DNA of 64,000 nucleotides from Aureimonas pseudogalii (GTDB lineage: Bacteria; Pseudomonadota; Alphaproteobacteria; Rhizobiales; Rhizobiaceae). The notes under the pieces are model-generated. The model saw only the letters and a list, made by a program, of their open reading frames with translations. It had not been told where the DNA came from and did no database searches. Made by a program: the position numbers and the translations under genes. Of the stretch, positions 38,311 through 47,519 are shown in pieces; position 1 is the first letter of the stretch; every line of letters starts with the position of its first letter. The stretch covers positions 372,001-436,000 of the forward strand of contig NZ_JACIEK010000001.1 in the NCBI RefSeq assembly GCF_014196835.1. The letters run 5' to 3'.

Positions 38311-38639
38311 GCCTCCTCCTCGCAGCGGCACACGAGGTAGCGCCCGGTCTCGTCGGGGTCGTGCAGCCAGCGGATCACCAGTCGCCGCGCTCCGAGCCGG
38401 AACGCGTCGCCCCGGTCGAGCCCCACGCGCTGGCGCAGCGTCACGCGATGCGTCACCGTGCCGATCCGCTGCGAGAAGCGCTCGCGCACCTCCGCGCTCA
38501 AGGGCTCCACCCGCGCCGCCGTCTCGCCGATCTCCGTCCAGGCGTCAATGAGGCCGCCCGCGCCGTCGGGACGGCCGAGATTGCGCTCGATCGCGACGCG
38601 CCGGTTGAACAGGCCGGGATCGAGAAAGGCCGGCGCCAT
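38307..38639 (-). CDS. GTA g7: head-tail stopper/adaptor
   Basis: A 110-residue head-tail adaptor family protein that closes the head after DNA packaging. It has LDPGLFNRRVAIERNLGRPD, the AWTEIGETAARVEPLS segment and THRVTLRQR, typical of phage head closure proteins. The ATG at 38639 overlaps the g6 stop by one base (TGATG). Confidence 0.92.
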   Translation of the reverse strand: MAPAFLDPGLFNRRVAIERNLGRPDGAGGLIDAWTEIGETAARVEPLSAEVRERFSQRIGTVTHRVTLRQRVGLDRGDAFRLGARRLVIRWLHDPDETGRYLVCRCEEEA

Positions 38640-39190
38640 CAGAGCCGCACCCGCCGCAGCGGCGCCAGCAACCCGCGCACGAAGGGCGGCATCACCGCCG
38701 GCTGCATCGCGGCAGGCACGGCGGCGCGCGTCTCGAAGGCCGCCGCCACCAGCCGCAGGATCGCCTGCCGCACGCCCTCCGGCACCGCGGCGGGGTCGAG
38801 CCCCAGTTCGAGATCGAGCTCCAACCCGTTCGGCGCGGCCATCGCCGGCAGTCGCAGCGAAGCACCGAGCGGCTCGTTGCGCACCGCGATCCCCGCGGGA
38901 TCGATCGTCATCGCCTCGCCCGCCACGTCGAACGCCTCGGCCGCCACCACCCGGCGCACCGGCCGCCGCGAGAGCTCGATCCGCCCGCCGCCCGCCGGCG
39001 GCTCCAGCGCCAGGCGTGCGCGCGCCACGCGCAGCACCAGCCCCGTCTCGGCCTCCACCGCCTCGCGCGCCGCCGCGATCAACCGGGTCACGAGCGCGTC
39101 CTCGCCGTCGTGTTCCAGCCGCAGGAAGCCCTTCGCCTCGGCCAGCCCCACCGGCTCCGCCGCGCCGGTCTCGGTTTCCATCCAGATCAT
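38639..39190 (-). CDS. GTA g6: head-tail connector (gp6-like)
   Basis: A 183-residue gp6-like connector bridging portal and stopper. The N-terminus has the family segment AEAKGFLRLEHDGEDALVTR then LIAAAREAVEAETG. GGAG 5 bases before ATG 39190 supports this start over 39181 and the longer frame to 39256. It lies 84 bases after the capsid gene. Confidence 0.92.
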   Translation of the reverse strand: MIWMETETGAAEPVGLAEAKGFLRLEHDGEDALVTRLIAAAREAVEAETGLVLRVARARLALEPPAGGGRIELSRRPVRRVVAAEAFDVAGEAMTIDPAGIAVRNEPLGASLRLPAMAAPNGLELDLELGLDPAAVPEGVRQAILRLVAAAFETRAAVPAAMQPAVMPPFVRGLLAPLRRVRL

Positions 39191-39274
39191 GTCGTCTCCG
39201 ATCCTCGCCGCTCGAAACGGAAAAGGGGTGGGCGTCGCCGCCCACCCCCTCCCCATCTCCGTCTCCTCGCCGTG

Positions 39275-40543
39275 TCAGGCGGCGAAGCGCAGGAACTTCG
39301 CGGCGTCGAAATCCTGGATCCCGCCGCCGACGCGCTTGGTCGTGTAGAAGAGGACGTAGGGCTTGGCGGAATAGGGATCGCGCAGCACGCGCACCCCCTG
39401 CCGGTCCACCACGAGATAGAAGCGGGCGAAGTCGCCGAAGGCGACCGAGAGGCTGCCGGCCGCCATGTCGGGCATCGCCTCTGCCTCGACCACGGGAAAG
39501 CCCATCAGCGTCGCCTTGGCGCCCGCGATCGTCGGCGGCTGCCAGAGGTAGTTGCCGTCGGCATCCTTCAGCTTGCGCACGGCGCTCTGCGTGCGCCGGT
39601 TCATCACGAAGGAGGCGTTCTGCCGGTAGCCCGCCTTCAGCGCATAGACGAGATCGACCAGCGCGTCGGCCGGCGCCGTCGCGGCGAAGTTGGCGCTGAG
39701 GCCGGTCGAGACCGTGCCGACCTTGCCCCAGGCCCAGGCCGTCTCCTGCACCGCCTCGTAGCGCATAAAGCCCTTGGGCTTGGCGACGCCGTCGCCGTTC
39801 ACGAAGGCGGCGCTTTCCTGCGCGGCGAAGGCCTGCTCCACCTCCTCGCCGATCCAGGCGTCGATGTCGACGGCCGCGTCGTCGAGCAACGCGTTCGTCG
39901 CCGCCGGCATGGCGTAGAGCTCCATCGTCGGGAAGGTCAGCTCGGCCAGCTGCGGCGCGTTGGTCTGCGGCCGGGCGTCGGTCTCGCCCACCCAGCCGGC
40001 CTGCGCGCCGTTCACCGCGAAGGGCTTCTTCAGCACCGCCGAGGAGACAGTGCGCAGCCCCGCAATGGCCCGGATCGGCGAAACCGCGGCAAGGCGCCGG
40101 CCGATCTCGGTCTCGGTCTCGCTCGGCACGAGGAAACCGCCGTCGGCACCCACCAGCCCCGACATCGCCTTTTCCTCCAGCCGACGCAGCCGCGTCTCGT
40201 CGCCGCCGCGCACATAGGCCTCGAAGGCCGAGCGGTGCTCGCTCGGCGCCGCCGCCGCGCCCTCGTTCGGCCCGCCCACGGGCGGGCGCAGGCTCTTCAG
40301 CGTCAGGCGCTCGATGCGCCGCTCCTGCTCGTCCATGGCGCGCGAGATGCGGTCGGCCTTCTCCTCGGTCAGCACGTCGGCGCCCATCCGCTTCTCGATC
40401 TGCGACAGTCGGTCGTCGTTGGCCTCGCGGAAGGCGTCGAAGGCGCGCATGAACTCGCCGAACATCTCGCCGCCGCCGGTGCCGGCGCCTTGAGCGCCAC
40501 CGGCCTTGATCTCGGGCGCACCCTGGTGGTTCGTGGTGGACAT
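39275..40543 (-). CDS. GTA g5: HK97-fold major capsid protein
   Basis: A 422-residue HK97-family capsid protein that builds the small GTA head. A charged helical N-terminal region of about 110 residues (ADRISRAMDEQERRIERLTL) is the part usually removed by the prohead protease. The HK97 fold follows, with GGFLVPSETETEIGRRLAAV, PQTNAPQLAELTFPTMELYA and FGDFARFYLVVDRQGVRVLRD-like sequence in two parts. GGAG 9 bases ahead favours the ATG at 40543 over 40558. RcGTA capsid is about 400 residues. Confidence 0.95.
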   Translation of the reverse strand: MSTTNHQGAPEIKAGGAQGAGTGGGEMFGEFMRAFDAFREANDDRLSQIEKRMGADVLTEEKADRISRAMDEQERRIERLTLKSLRPPVGGPNEGAAAAPSEHRSAFEAYVRGGDETRLRRLEEKAMSGLVGADGGFLVPSETETEIGRRLAAVSPIRAIAGLRTVSSAVLKKPFAVNGAQAGWVGETDARPQTNAPQLAELTFPTMELYAMPAATNALLDDAAVDIDAWIGEEVEQAFAAQESAAFVNGDGVAKPKGFMRYEAVQETAWAWGKVGTVSTGLSANFAATAPADALVDLVYALKAGYRQNASFVMNRRTQSAVRKLKDADGNYLWQPPTIAGAKATLMGFPVVEAEAMPDMAAGSLSVAFGDFARFYLVVDRQGVRVLRDPYSAKPYVLFYTTKRVGGGIQDFDAAKFLRFAA

Positions 40544-40573
40544 GGTGGTTCGCTCCATCGTTGGGAAAAGAAA

Positions 40574-41110
40574 TCAGACGCCGAAGCGCGGCGTCGGACG
40601 GGCCATCCGCCGCGTCGCCTCGGCGATGCGGTCGAGAAGTTCGAGCGGGCGCGAGCGCGTCTCGGCGACGCGCGCGGCCTCCTGCATGGGAAAGGTGACG
40701 ACCGAGATCTCCCAGAGATCGATGTCGAGGAGCAGCCGCCGTGCGCCGGCCTCGCGCACCGCCTTCGCGCGCCGCGCCCGGAAGCCGATCGACAGCCCGT
40801 CCACGGCTTTGGCCTTCAAGAGCTCGAAGACGTTGCGCCCGCCCGCGGTGCCGAGCGCCAGCCGCCCTTCGGCGTAGAGCCCGTGCCAATCCTCGGCGAG
40901 CCGCGTCCACACGCCCACCGGCTGCGCCGGGTCGTGCTGCCAGAGCATGCGCACGCCCGCCACGCCCCGCTCCGCCAGCGATCGCTTGAAGGCCCACGGC
41001 GCGATCCGGTCGCCCGAGAGGTCGGTGCGCCCGAAGAGGCTGGCATAGCCGCGCACGATGCCGGTCTCGTCGAGCACCGGCAGCGGCAAGGCCGCCCCGC
41101 CCCCGCTCAT
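40574..41110 (-). CDS. GTA g4: prohead protease (HK97, U35)
   Basis: A 178-residue HK97-type prohead maturation serine protease. The candidate catalytic His59 is in MLWQHDPAQPVG and Ser107 in VDGLSIGFRA; RGYASLFGRTDLSGDRI is the family opening. The ATG at 41110 overlaps the g3.5 stop by 4 bases. It precedes the capsid gene, as in other HK97-like modules. Confidence 0.94.
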   Translation of the reverse strand: MSGGGAALPLPVLDETGIVRGYASLFGRTDLSGDRIAPWAFKRSLAERGVAGVRMLWQHDPAQPVGVWTRLAEDWHGLYAEGRLALGTAGGRNVFELLKAKAVDGLSIGFRARRAKAVREAGARRLLLDIDLWEISVVTFPMQEAARVAETRSRPLELLDRIAEATRRMARPTPRFGV

Positions 41111-41493
41111 CGGCGCTCTCCGGCACTCTCGCCTCGCTTGGCGTCGTCGCCCCCGCCGCGGGCCCGGTTCGCCACGGTGAACAGCCCGTCGGCGAAGCGC
41201 TGGATCACGCCGAGCGCCCACCAGGCGCAGAGGCTGGCGGCGGCGGATCCCATCAGCGCCACCTCCGCCGCGCCGAACTTGGCGGCGAAACCCAAATGCT
41301 CGGCGATGGTGACGCCGGCCGGGCCACCGAAGACCAGCCCGGTCACCGCGCCGGTGAGAAAGCGCACGGCGGCGTCGCGCCGCCCGTTCGGCAGGAGATA
41401 GGCGATCGAGATCACCGATCCGCCGATCGCGCCTGCGAATTTCGCCGTCAGCAGCGCCAGCGGCGAGACGATTTCGCCCGTCATCGTGTCCAT
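41107..41493 (-). CDS. GTA g3.5-like small membrane protein
   Basis: A 128-residue protein with two or three hydrophobic segments (AGAIGGSVISIAYLL, GAVTGLVFGGPAGV, ALMGSAAASLCAWWALGVI) and a charged tail. It occupies the g3.5 place between portal and protease. GGAGG 5 bases ahead of ATG 41493 fixes the start; ATGs at 41505 and 41484 lack as good a site. Function is unknown; its topology would also fit a holin-type protein. Confidence 0.85.
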   Translation of the reverse strand: MDTMTGEIVSPLALLTAKFAGAIGGSVISIAYLLPNGRRDAAVRFLTGAVTGLVFGGPAGVTIAEHLGFAAKFGAAEVALMGSAAASLCAWWALGVIQRFADGLFTVANRARGGGDDAKRGESAGERR

Positions 41494-41516
41494 GGGAACC
41501 TCCATCGGTCGGGGTG

Positions 41517-42740
41517 TCAGCTTGCGCCGGCAGCGCGCGGGCCGTAGCCCACCGCCTCGCGCTTCTCGTCCTCGTCGAGGAAGCCGGCGGCGCCGACGCG
41601 CGCCCACAGGGCTTCGCGCTCCAGCGCCAGTCCCTCGATCCGGTCGTGGTCGAAGCCGAGCCGCAGCCCGGTCCCGCCCTCGTAGAACCCCGCCAGCCAG
41701 TCGCCGACCGCACCGCAAATGCGCGTCAGCAGCGGCAGCACGGTGAGGCGGAAGAGGGCGCGGTTCGCCTCCTGGTAGTTCGCATAGGTCGCGTCGCCGG
41801 GAATGCCGAGCAGCATCGGCGGCACCCCGAAGCTCAGGGCGATGTCGCGCGCCGCGCCGTTGCGCGCTTCCATGAAATCCATGTCGCGCGGGCTCAGCGC
41901 CATCGCCTTCCAGTCGAGCCCGCCCTCCAGCAGCATCGGCCGCCCGGCGCGCGCCGCCCCCGCATAGCCGCTCTCGAGTTCGGTCTTCAGCCGCTCGAAC
42001 TGGTCGGCCGAGAGGTTCGCCCCGTCGCCGGGCTGGTAGACGAGCGCCCCGGAGGGACGCGCCGAATTGTCGAGCAACGCCTTGTTCCAGCGCGTGGCCG
42101 CGTTGTGCAGGTCGAGCGCCGTCTGCGCCGCCGCCACCGGCGGGAACCCCTCTCCGTCGCTCAGCGGGTGGAACAGCCGGATCGCCAATCCCCGCGCCGG
42201 GCGCGCGTCCTCGCTCTCCAGAGACACCCGTCGCACCGAGGATCCCGCCCGCACCTCGATCGCCTCCGGCCAACCGTCGCCGCCCGCCAGCGTTCGCACG
42301 CGGTCGGGTCGCAGCGCGTGCACCAGCCGCGGCTCGCCGTCGATGAGCCCCGCTTCGAGATGCGCCGCGCCCGCCAGCAGCAGATGGCCGCACACCGCCT
42401 CCAGCAGCGCCGCGCCGTCCTGCCCGCCGTTCGGGCGCCGCAGCAGCGCCAGCATTGGATGTGCCTCCACCTCCGCCGCGCCGTCGTAGAGCAGCAGCGG
42501 CACGCTCGCGGCGTTCTCCGAGATCAGCCGCACGCAGCGGTAGACCACGGGGTTCTGCAGGAAGCCCGCCCGCGACAGCGCGCCGTAGGAGCGCTCGCTC
42601 CACTGCGCGCCCTCCGTCTGCCCGCCCGCGAAGACGAGCGATCCCCCGCCATATCCGCCGCCCGCCGCCTTGGCCTCGGGCACGCTCGTGCGATCGTCGC
42701 CAAAGCCCGCGAGAGCCTTCAGCCGCGTTGCCAATCCCAT
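41517..42740 (-). CDS. GTA g3: portal protein (HK97 family)
   Basis: A 407-residue phage portal forming the DNA entry ring. Family marks are NPVVYRCVRLISENAASVPL, LLRRPNGGQDGAALLEAV, and the central GYAGAARAGRPMLLEGGLDW followed by MALSPRDMDFMEARNG and FGVPPMLLGIPGDATYANY. The C-terminal helical part includes FDHDRIEGLALEREALWARV. ATG 42740 is unambiguous. It starts 33 bases after the terminase. Confidence 0.95.
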   Translation of the reverse strand: MGLATRLKALAGFGDDRTSVPEAKAAGGGYGGGSLVFAGGQTEGAQWSERSYGALSRAGFLQNPVVYRCVRLISENAASVPLLLYDGAAEVEAHPMLALLRRPNGGQDGAALLEAVCGHLLLAGAAHLEAGLIDGEPRLVHALRPDRVRTLAGGDGWPEAIEVRAGSSVRRVSLESEDARPARGLAIRLFHPLSDGEGFPPVAAAQTALDLHNAATRWNKALLDNSARPSGALVYQPGDGANLSADQFERLKTELESGYAGAARAGRPMLLEGGLDWKAMALSPRDMDFMEARNGAARDIALSFGVPPMLLGIPGDATYANYQEANRALFRLTVLPLLTRICGAVGDWLAGFYEGGTGLRLGFDHDRIEGLALEREALWARVGAAGFLDEDEKREAVGYGPRAAGAS

Positions 42741-42773
42741 GATCGGTCTCCGATTGTTGTCAAGAATCGTCGC

Positions 42774-44084
42774 TCAGAGGCCGCGCACGCGCGGCTCCGC
42801 CACCGGTTGCGTCAGCGCCGTCACCGCCCAGACGAGGGCGTCCAGCCGGTCGGGCGAACGCCCGTTCGAGAGCCCGTCCGGGCCGAAGTCGCAGAGTTCG
42901 TCCTCGAGGGCGGCGAAGCTGCCGGCGTGGCGCACGCGCCCCTGCTCGTAGAGCGCGGCCACCGGCTCGGCCCGCACCCACTTGCCGCGCGTCGCCCGCA
43001 CCGCCGTCACCGGCACGCCGGGCGCGACCGTGCGGATTACCGCCTCCACCATGTCGCCGCCCTGGTTGACCTCCGCCACGATGCGGTCGGCTTCGAGATC
43101 CTGAAACAATCGCACCGCCGCACCCGCCCATTCCGGCGGCCGCGCGCCGCGCCGGCTGCGGTCGGCCAGCACGTAGATCGTGCCGTCGGCCGCCAACCCG
43201 GCGGCGACGATGCCGCAGGCGTCGGAGCGCCGCGTCGCCGTCGCCGGCGGGTCCACCGCCACCACGACGCGCCGCAGCTCCGGCGCGGCGCGCACCCGCA
43301 GCCGGTCGATCGTTCCGCGGTCGAACAGCGCGTCGTCGCGGGCCTCGATCAGTTCGCCGTCGAGTTCCTGGCGCGCCAGACGCGACCCGCCGTAGCGGCT
43401 TTCCATCGCTTGCACGAAGCCGGCGGCGAGATTTGCCCGGTTCTCGGCGGTACGCATGCGCGTCACCGCCGTTCCCGGCTCCTCCAACAATCGTTTCAGG
43501 AGCGGCACCGCGCGCGGCGTCGTCGTCAGCACCATGCGCGGCGCGGCGCCGAGGCGCAGCGCCAGCTGCAGATTGTCGAAACAGGCGTCGGCATGTTTCC
43601 ACTTGGCGAGCTCGTCGCCCCAGGCGGCGTCGAACTGGTAGCCGCGCAGGGCATCCGGGTCTTCCGACGAAAAGATCTGCGCCACCGCGCCGTTGGCGAA
43701 GACGAGGCGGCGGCGCGTCGCCTCGAACACCGGCCGCACCGCGTAGTCCAGCGCCCGCAGGCCACTCTCGCCCTCGATCATCACCTCGCGCGCGTCGCCC
43801 AGCGTCTCGGCCACCAGCGCGATGCGCCCGTGCACCTGGCCCGCCAGAGGCGCCTGACCCAGCGCCAGCGCCCGGATCCACTCGGCCCCGGCGCGCGTCT
43901 TGCCCGATCCCCGCCCGCCGATCAGCAGCCATTGCCGCCAGTCGCCCGCCGGAGGAAGCTGCGAGCCCCGCGCGCAGCGAGACCAGTCCGGCATCGCACG
44001 GCGCAGCACCCGCGCCGGCTGCCTCGCCAGTTCCGCCTCCACCAGGGTCCAGAACGCCTCGTCGGCCAGCGCATCGGATCGCAC
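42774..44084 (-). CDS. GTA g2: large terminase
   Basis: A 436-residue packaging ATPase/nuclease. Walker A is GGRGSGKT at residues 56-63, a Walker B-like acidic pair is in FDAAWGDELAKW, and the ATPase coupling motif is VLTTTPRA. The RNase-H-like nuclease carries Asp in VVAVDPPATA, VAEVNQGGDMV and the C-terminal DRLDALVWA. In RcGTA this motor fills heads with any host DNA. The start is GTG at 44084 with GGAGG ten bases upstream and 5 bases after the g1 stop; no ATG fits. Confidence 0.95.
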   Translation of the reverse strand: MRSDALADEAFWTLVEAELARQPARVLRRAMPDWSRCARGSQLPPAGDWRQWLLIGGRGSGKTRAGAEWIRALALGQAPLAGQVHGRIALVAETLGDAREVMIEGESGLRALDYAVRPVFEATRRRLVFANGAVAQIFSSEDPDALRGYQFDAAWGDELAKWKHADACFDNLQLALRLGAAPRMVLTTTPRAVPLLKRLLEEPGTAVTRMRTAENRANLAAGFVQAMESRYGGSRLARQELDGELIEARDDALFDRGTIDRLRVRAAPELRRVVVAVDPPATATRRSDACGIVAAGLAADGTIYVLADRSRRGARPPEWAGAAVRLFQDLEADRIVAEVNQGGDMVEAVIRTVAPGVPVTAVRATRGKWVRAEPVAALYEQGRVRHAGSFAALEDELCDFGPDGLSNGRSPDRLDALVWAVTALTQPVAEPRVRGL

Positions 44085-44089
44085 GCCGC

Positions 44090-44476
44090 TCAAGCCTCCG
44101 CTCCGCTCGCATCGGCCACGGCGAAGAGGCCGCCCCCTGCGACCCGGCGCTCTTCCAGCGCCCGCAACCGCTTCAGCATCTCCGCGCTCAGCCGCTCGGT
44201 CTCGGCCGCGTCGGCTTCCGCCGCGCCGGCCCGCTGCAGCGCCTCGAGCTGCTTCAGCTCCAGCAGCTTCTCCAACGTGCGCGTCAGCTGCGTGATCGCC
44301 TCGATCCGCGCCTTCGCGCCGACCTGAATCTCCCCATCCCCCTTCGGCGACACCGCTTCGGTCGAAGCGGCGTGCGCGGCCTTCGAGGCGATCTCCAGCG
44401 CGCGCACCTCGCGCGTCAGCGCCCGCAGCAGATGCGCCGAAAGCGGCGCGCTCCTCTCCCCCGAAGCCGCAGCCAT
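44090..44476 (-). CDS. GTA g1: small terminase-like protein
   Basis: A 128-residue, mostly helical protein (REVRALEIASKAAHAAS, AITQLTRTLEKLLELKQLEA) in the g1 position, where RcGTA encodes a small terminase lacking specific pac recognition. A long heptad-like region suggests oligomerisation. The GGGGGAGGG stretch 4-8 bases ahead of ATG 44476 is a strong ribosome binding site, better than the in-frame TTG at 44491. It is the first gene of the cluster. Confidence 0.85.
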   Translation of the reverse strand: MAAASGERSAPLSAHLLRALTREVRALEIASKAAHAASTEAVSPKGDGEIQVGAKARIEAITQLTRTLEKLLELKQLEALQRAGAAEADAAETERLSAEMLKRLRALEERRVAGGGLFAVADASGAEA

Positions 44477-44493
44477 GAGACCCTCCCCCAACG

Positions 44494-44531
44494 CGAGAGG
44501 CGGCCGTCCCTTCCGGAACCGCCGCCTCTCG
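44494..44531 (-). promoter_or_regulatory. Leader hairpin ahead of GTA g1
   Basis: Bases 44494-44504 (CGAGAGGCGGC) are the exact reverse complement of 44521-44531, a perfect 11-bp stem with a 16-base loop that ends about 8 bases before the g1 ribosome binding site. No T-run follows on the minus strand, so it is more likely an mRNA leader element than a terminator of the upstream gene. Confidence 0.6.
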
Positions 44532-44555
44532 TCGCAACAACTCGACTGTGCCTGA

Positions 44556-44584
44556 ACCCTACCCGACCACCGTCACGCAGTCAA
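44556..44584 (-). promoter_or_regulatory. Candidate sigma70 promoter of the GTA cluster
   Basis: On the minus strand TTGACT (44584-44579) and TAGGGT (44561-44556) are spaced by exactly 17 bases. The -35 is a near-consensus match, the -10 is weak. It lies between the YcgN-type gene and g1, upstream of the leader hairpin. A weak -10 would fit a normally quiet, activator-dependent promoter; this is inference. Confidence 0.45.
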
Positions 44585-44587
44585 TGA

Positions 44588-45100
44588 CTATTTTCCTATT
44601 ATGGATTTTATTCCTGCGTTGCTGGCGACCTGCGGTCTGATCCCCGCCCCCGGATCCTCACCGGGCCAGTCCACCAGATGGTCCTCGAACGCCTCCGGCT
44701 CGATTCCCGCCTCGCTGCGCGTGCGCCCGCGCGCCGAGACGCCGGCCTGATGGACCGTGTCGGGATCGCCCGAGACGAGCGGATGCCACCAGTAGAGATC
44801 GCGCCCCTCCGCCACGAGGCGATAGCCGCAATTGGGCGGCAGCCAGCCGATCGAGCGCACCGTCGGCGCATCCAATGTCACGCAGTCGGGAATGGTGGCG
44901 TGCCGGTCCTCGTAGTCCGAGCAGCGGCAGCTCTCGCCGTCGAGCAGCCGGCAGGCGAGGTTCGTCCACACGATCTCGCCGGTGTCCCAGTCCTCCAGCT
45001 TGTTGAGGCAGCAGCGCCCGCACCCGTCGCAAAGCGATTCCCACTCGGCCGGGCTCATCTCCTCCAGCGTCTTGTGCTTCCAGAAGGGAACCATGCTCAT
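44588..45100 (-). CDS. YcgN/UPF0260-type cysteine-cluster protein
   Basis: A 170-residue UPF0260 (YkgJ-type cysteine cluster) protein. It starts [20 protein letters not shown] and has a metal-binding-like Cys pattern: Cys24, Cys27, Cys30 and Cys31 in CDGCGRCC, then [11 protein letters not shown]. The block [20 protein letters not shown] is highly conserved in the family. The C-terminal 25 residues are longer than I expect. In-frame codons continue upstream to 45325 but run into the divergent penicillin-binding protein gene. Biochemical role is unknown; zinc or iron-sulfur binding is likely. Confidence 0.9.
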   Translation of the reverse strand: MSMVPFWKHKTLEEMSPAEWESLCDGCGRCCLNKLEDWDTGEIVWTNLACRLLDGESCRCSDYEDRHATIPDCVTLDAPTVRSIGWLPPNCGYRLVAEGRDLYWWHPLVSGDPDTVHQAGVSARGRTRSEAGIEPEAFEDHLVDWPGEDPGAGIRPQVASNAGIKSIIGK

Positions 45101-45249
45101 GCCACATGTCGATCGTTGAAGGGGAACGTCGCGGCGTCTGCCGAAGGGCGCAACCGAAACTGCACGCTTCTTGCACCAGAATGGCGGGGAACGCGAACCG
45201 GCTCGATTGTCTCTCCCTCGGGTTGCTGTAAAATGATCGGGGCGCCTTC

Positions 45250-47454
45250 GTGGCTGACCGGGTGGAAGAACTGACCTTGCCGAACCTGTTTGACAGAAAG
45301 CCGTCCCCCCGGCGCTCCCCCACACGCCTCATCGAGGTGGATGCCTGGGTGGATTCCACGCTGTGGCGCGCGGTTCACGGTTTCTCGTCGGCCTGGGAGA
45401 GCCTCACCGTCTTCTCGCGGCGGTTTCGGGTGCGCGGTTTCAACCGCGTCGTCGTCGAGCTCACCTGCGAGGCGATGACCCTCGGCGTCGCCGGTTTCGT
45501 TCTGCTGCTGCTGCTCGCCCAGCCGGCCATGCAGAAGACCGTGAACGGACTGCCCGAGCAGGCCGACTTCTCGATCCAGTTCCTCGATCGCCACGGCAAC
45601 GAGATCGGGCGCCGCGGCATCCTCAAGGCCAACGCCGTGCCGATCGATGAGCTGCCCGATCATTTCGTCAAGGCCGTGCTCGCCACCGAGGACCGGCGTT
45701 TCTTCGAGCATTGGGGCATCGACTTCCTCGGCCTCGCCCGCGCGGTCGGCGAGAACGCGCGCGCCGGCGGCGTCGTGCAGGGTGGCTCCACCCTCACCCA
45801 GCAGCTCGCCAAGAACGTCTTCCTGTCGAACGAACGCTCGCTGGAGCGTAAGGTCAACGAGGCCTTCCTGGCGCTCTGGCTGGAATCGCACCTCACCAAG
45901 CGCGAGATCCTCGGCATGTATCTCGACCGGGCCTACATGGGCGGCGGCACCAACGGCGCGGCGGCGGCCGCCGAGTTCTACTTCGGCAAGAACATCCGCG
46001 ACGTCAGCCTCGCCGAAGGCGCGATGCTCGCCGGCCTCTTCAAGGCGCCCACCCAGTACGCCCCGCACAAGAACCTGCCGGCCGCGCGTGCCCGCGCCAA
46101 CGTCGTCCTCTCGGCCATGGTCGATTCGGGCTTCATGACCGAGGGCCAGGTCGTCGCCGCCCGGCGCCACCCGGCCGTCGCGGTCGATCGCTCGGTGATC
46201 CAGTCGCCGGATTACTTCCTCGACTTCGCCTTCGAGGAGGTACAGCGCGTCGCCGCCAACCTGCCGCAGCGCACGCTGGTCGCCCGCACCACCGTCGACA
46301 TGGGCCTGCAGAAGCTCGCCGACGAATCCGTCGACTTTCACCTCCGCCAGTTCGGCAAGTCCTACGGCGTCGAAGAAGGCGCCATGGCCGTGCTCGACGA
46401 CGATGGCGGGCTCGTCGCTCTCGTCGGCGGGCGCGACTACGGGCTGTCGCAGTTCAACCGTGCCACCCGCGCCCTTCGCCAGCCCGGCTCGTCGTTCAAG
46501 GCCTATGTCTACGCCGCGGCCATGGAGAACGGCCACAAGCCGACCGATTTCGTGATCGACCGTCCGATCACGGTCGGCAACTGGAGCCCGCAGAACTACG
46601 GAAACTCCTTCGCCGGCCGCATCCAGATCCAGGACGCCATGGCCCGCTCGCTCAACACGGTGGCCGTGCAGCTCAGCCAGGAGAAGGGCGTCGGCCCCGG
46701 CCGCGTCGCCGCGCTCGCCAAGTCCTTCGGCGTCGAGACGCCGCTGCGCGGCGACAAGACGATCGCGCTCGGCACCAACGAGGTCACGGTGCTCGATCAG
46801 GCGACCGGCTATTCGGTGTTCCCCGCCGGCGGCCTCGCCTCCCATCGCCATGCCATCCAGCAGATCAGCGGCGCCGACGGCACCGTCCTGTGGGACGCGA
46901 ACCGCGACATGCCACCGCGCGCCCGGGTTCTCTCGGAAGAGGCGACGAAGAGCATGAACGAGATGTTCGTGCGCATTCCCGAGGTCGGCACCGCCCGGCG
47001 GGCGCGTCTTTCGATGACCCGTGCCGGAGGCAAGACGGGCACAACGCAGGGCTATCGCGACGCCTGGTTCGTCGGCTTCACCGGCAACTTCACCGCCGCC
47101 GTCTGGTATGGCAACGACAGCTTCAAGCCCACCAACAAGCTCACCGGCGGCGGCCTGCCGGCGATGACGTGGCAGCGCTTCATGGAGGCGGCGCATCAGG
47201 GCATCGAGCTGCGCCCCATCCCCTTCATCGACGATCCCATTCCTGCCCCCGGCTCGATCGAGGTGGCCAAGACCGAAGGCGACGAGGGGGGGCCGCGCAT
47301 CGCGCGTCCGGAAACCGTCACCGCCTCGACCCAGAAGATCCTCGCGGACATCGAGACGATGCTGGCGGCGACGCAGCCGATCGTTGCCGAAAAGTTCGCC
47401 GCGGCCGGCGCGGTGAGCCTCGTGCCGCCCGCCGCGGTCACCACCCGGCGCTGA
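45250..47454 (+). CDS. Class A penicillin-binding protein (PBP1A family)
   Basis: Bifunctional peptidoglycan synthase of 734 residues, anchored by a helix near residues 82-98. The glycosyltransferase 51 domain has [26 protein letters not shown] and [17 protein letters not shown]. The transpeptidase has Ser414 in PGSSFK (SxxK), SLN in [10 protein letters not shown] and KTG in GGKTGTTQ. The start is GTG at 45250 with GGGG ahead; no ATG occurs before the transmembrane helix. It is divergent from the YcgN-type gene across a 149-base gap. Confidence 0.94.
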   Translation: MADRVEELTLPNLFDRKPSPRRSPTRLIEVDAWVDSTLWRAVHGFSSAWESLTVFSRRFRVRGFNRVVVELTCEAMTLGVAGFVLLLLLAQPAMQKTVNGLPEQADFSIQFLDRHGNEIGRRGILKANAVPIDELPDHFVKAVLATEDRRFFEHWGIDFLGLARAVGENARAGGVVQGGSTLTQQLAKNVFLSNERSLERKVNEAFLALWLESHLTKREILGMYLDRAYMGGGTNGAAAAAEFYFGKNIRDVSLAEGAMLAGLFKAPTQYAPHKNLPAARARANVVLSAMVDSGFMTEGQVVAARRHPAVAVDRSVIQSPDYFLDFAFEEVQRVAANLPQRTLVARTTVDMGLQKLADESVDFHLRQFGKSYGVEEGAMAVLDDDGGLVALVGGRDYGLSQFNRATRALRQPGSSFKAYVYAAAMENGHKPTDFVIDRPITVGNWSPQNYGNSFAGRIQIQDAMARSLNTVAVQLSQEKGVGPGRVAALAKSFGVETPLRGDKTIALGTNEVTVLDQATGYSVFPAGGLASHRHAIQQISGADGTVLWDANRDMPPRARVLSEEATKSMNEMFVRIPEVGTARRARLSMTRAGGKTGTTQGYRDAWFVGFTGNFTAAVWYGNDSFKPTNKLTGGGLPAMTWQRFMEAAHQGIELRPIPFIDDPIPAPGSIEVAKTEGDEGGPRIARPETVTASTQKILADIETMLAATQPIVAEKFAAAGAVSLVPPAAVTTRR

Positions 47455-47519
47455 TCTTGCGGGCCCCCTCCTTCGTGCCCGGCGCTGGCTTCGGCGCGCA
47501 TTCGGCGCAATAGAGACGC

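Larger units (their letters stand above)
29786..44584 (-). mobile_element. Complete RcGTA-like gene transfer agent cluster
   Basis: Seventeen or eighteen minus-strand genes run in the order of the Rhodobacter capsulatus GTA: g1 small terminase, g2 large terminase, g3 portal, g3.5, g4 protease, g5 capsid, g6, g7, g8, g9 tail tube, g10, g10.1, g11 tape measure, g12, g13, g14 peptidase, g15 tail tip. Most genes overlap by 1-4 bases or nearly abut. No integrase, repressor, replication gene or attachment repeat is present, which separates a GTA from a prophage. Base composition looks like the flanks, consistent with vertical inheritance. Head spike, endolysin and activator (GafA-type) genes are not in the window. 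All frames are open. Confidence 0.93.

Noticed and set aside
29786-44584. Interpretation as an ordinary integrated prophage
   Set aside because: No integrase, repressor, replication or attachment-site repeats are present, and the gene order and short tape measure match RcGTA.
45101-45325. Longer N-terminus for the YcgN-type protein
   Set aside because: It would run into the divergent penicillin-binding protein gene, and the added residues do not match the family, which begins near MSMVPFWK.
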